Assembly: GCA_044359405.1 (NCBI GenBank)
Contig: JBIKMC010000244.1
Coordinates: 1-5,293, forward strand
Source of the DNA: SYIM01 sp044359405
Lineage (GTDB): Bacteria > Pseudomonadota > Gammaproteobacteria > Burkholderiales > Burkholderiaceae_E
Direction of reading: 5' to 3'
DNA length: 5,293 nt
Made by a program: the position numbers and the translations under genes. Every line of letters begins with the position of its first letter. Positions within the stretch are counted from its first letter, which is position 1. Under the pieces are notes generated by a model. That model did not search any database. It saw only the letters and a program-made list of their open reading frames with translations, and was not told the origin of the DNA. Shown piece after piece: positions 5,288 through 5,293 of this stretch.

Positions 5288-5293
5288 GGATGG

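Noticed and set aside
5243..5293. Possible start of a rightward gene (ATG at 5243, peptide beginning MQEALLITTVKV)
   Set aside because: It stays open for only 17 codons to the edge, has no ribosome site, and another frame from 5227 is equally open. It overlaps the candidate thioredoxin -35 box and the edge palindrome.

Overview
The window looks like chromosomal DNA from a GC-rich member of the Pseudomonadota, most likely a gammaproteobacterium. This rests on base composition, gene style and gene order, with no ribosomal or taxon-specific marker present. It holds two leftward blocks (a lipid-modification operon and a thioredoxin gene) and one rightward regulator gene between them. I see no RNA genes, mobile elements or CRISPR arrays.

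Positions 1-3492 are a tightly packed leftward operon, read from right to left. It contains an FAD-dependent amine-oxidase/desaturase-like protein (3492-2206), a DUF1365 protein (2206-1319), a cyclopropane-fatty-acid-synthase-type SAM methyltransferase (1322-102), and the first 35 codons of a further gene with a hydrophobic N-terminus (105 to the window edge). Each stop overlaps the next start by 1 to 4 bases, so the genes are very probably translated as one coupled unit. This FAD/DUF1365/Cfa-like set is a known proteobacterial neighbourhood linked to membrane fatty-acid modification under light or singlet-oxygen stress, including methylated and furan fatty acids in Rhodobacter sphaeroides.

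Positions 3493-3803 are a 311-bp divergent control region. It has a plausible promoter for the regulator, a small dyad over a -10-like box facing the operon, a repeated CTAGTCA heptamer and a 35-bp imperfect inverted repeat.

Positions 3804-4736 encode a MerR-type regulator with a C-terminal cobalamin-binding module. It carries both signatures of the CarH/LitR photoreceptors: W-x9-EH at residues 153-164 and E-x-H-x-x-G at residues 198-203. My reading is that light acting on bound adenosylcobalamin may control the divergent lipid operon. This is an inference from motifs and gene order.

Positions 4783-5172 encode a leftward thioredoxin with an intact WCGPC site and a charged C-terminal tail, convergent with the regulator. 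A perfect 19-bp palindrome lies just upstream of it, and a second, near-perfect palindrome lies at the right edge.
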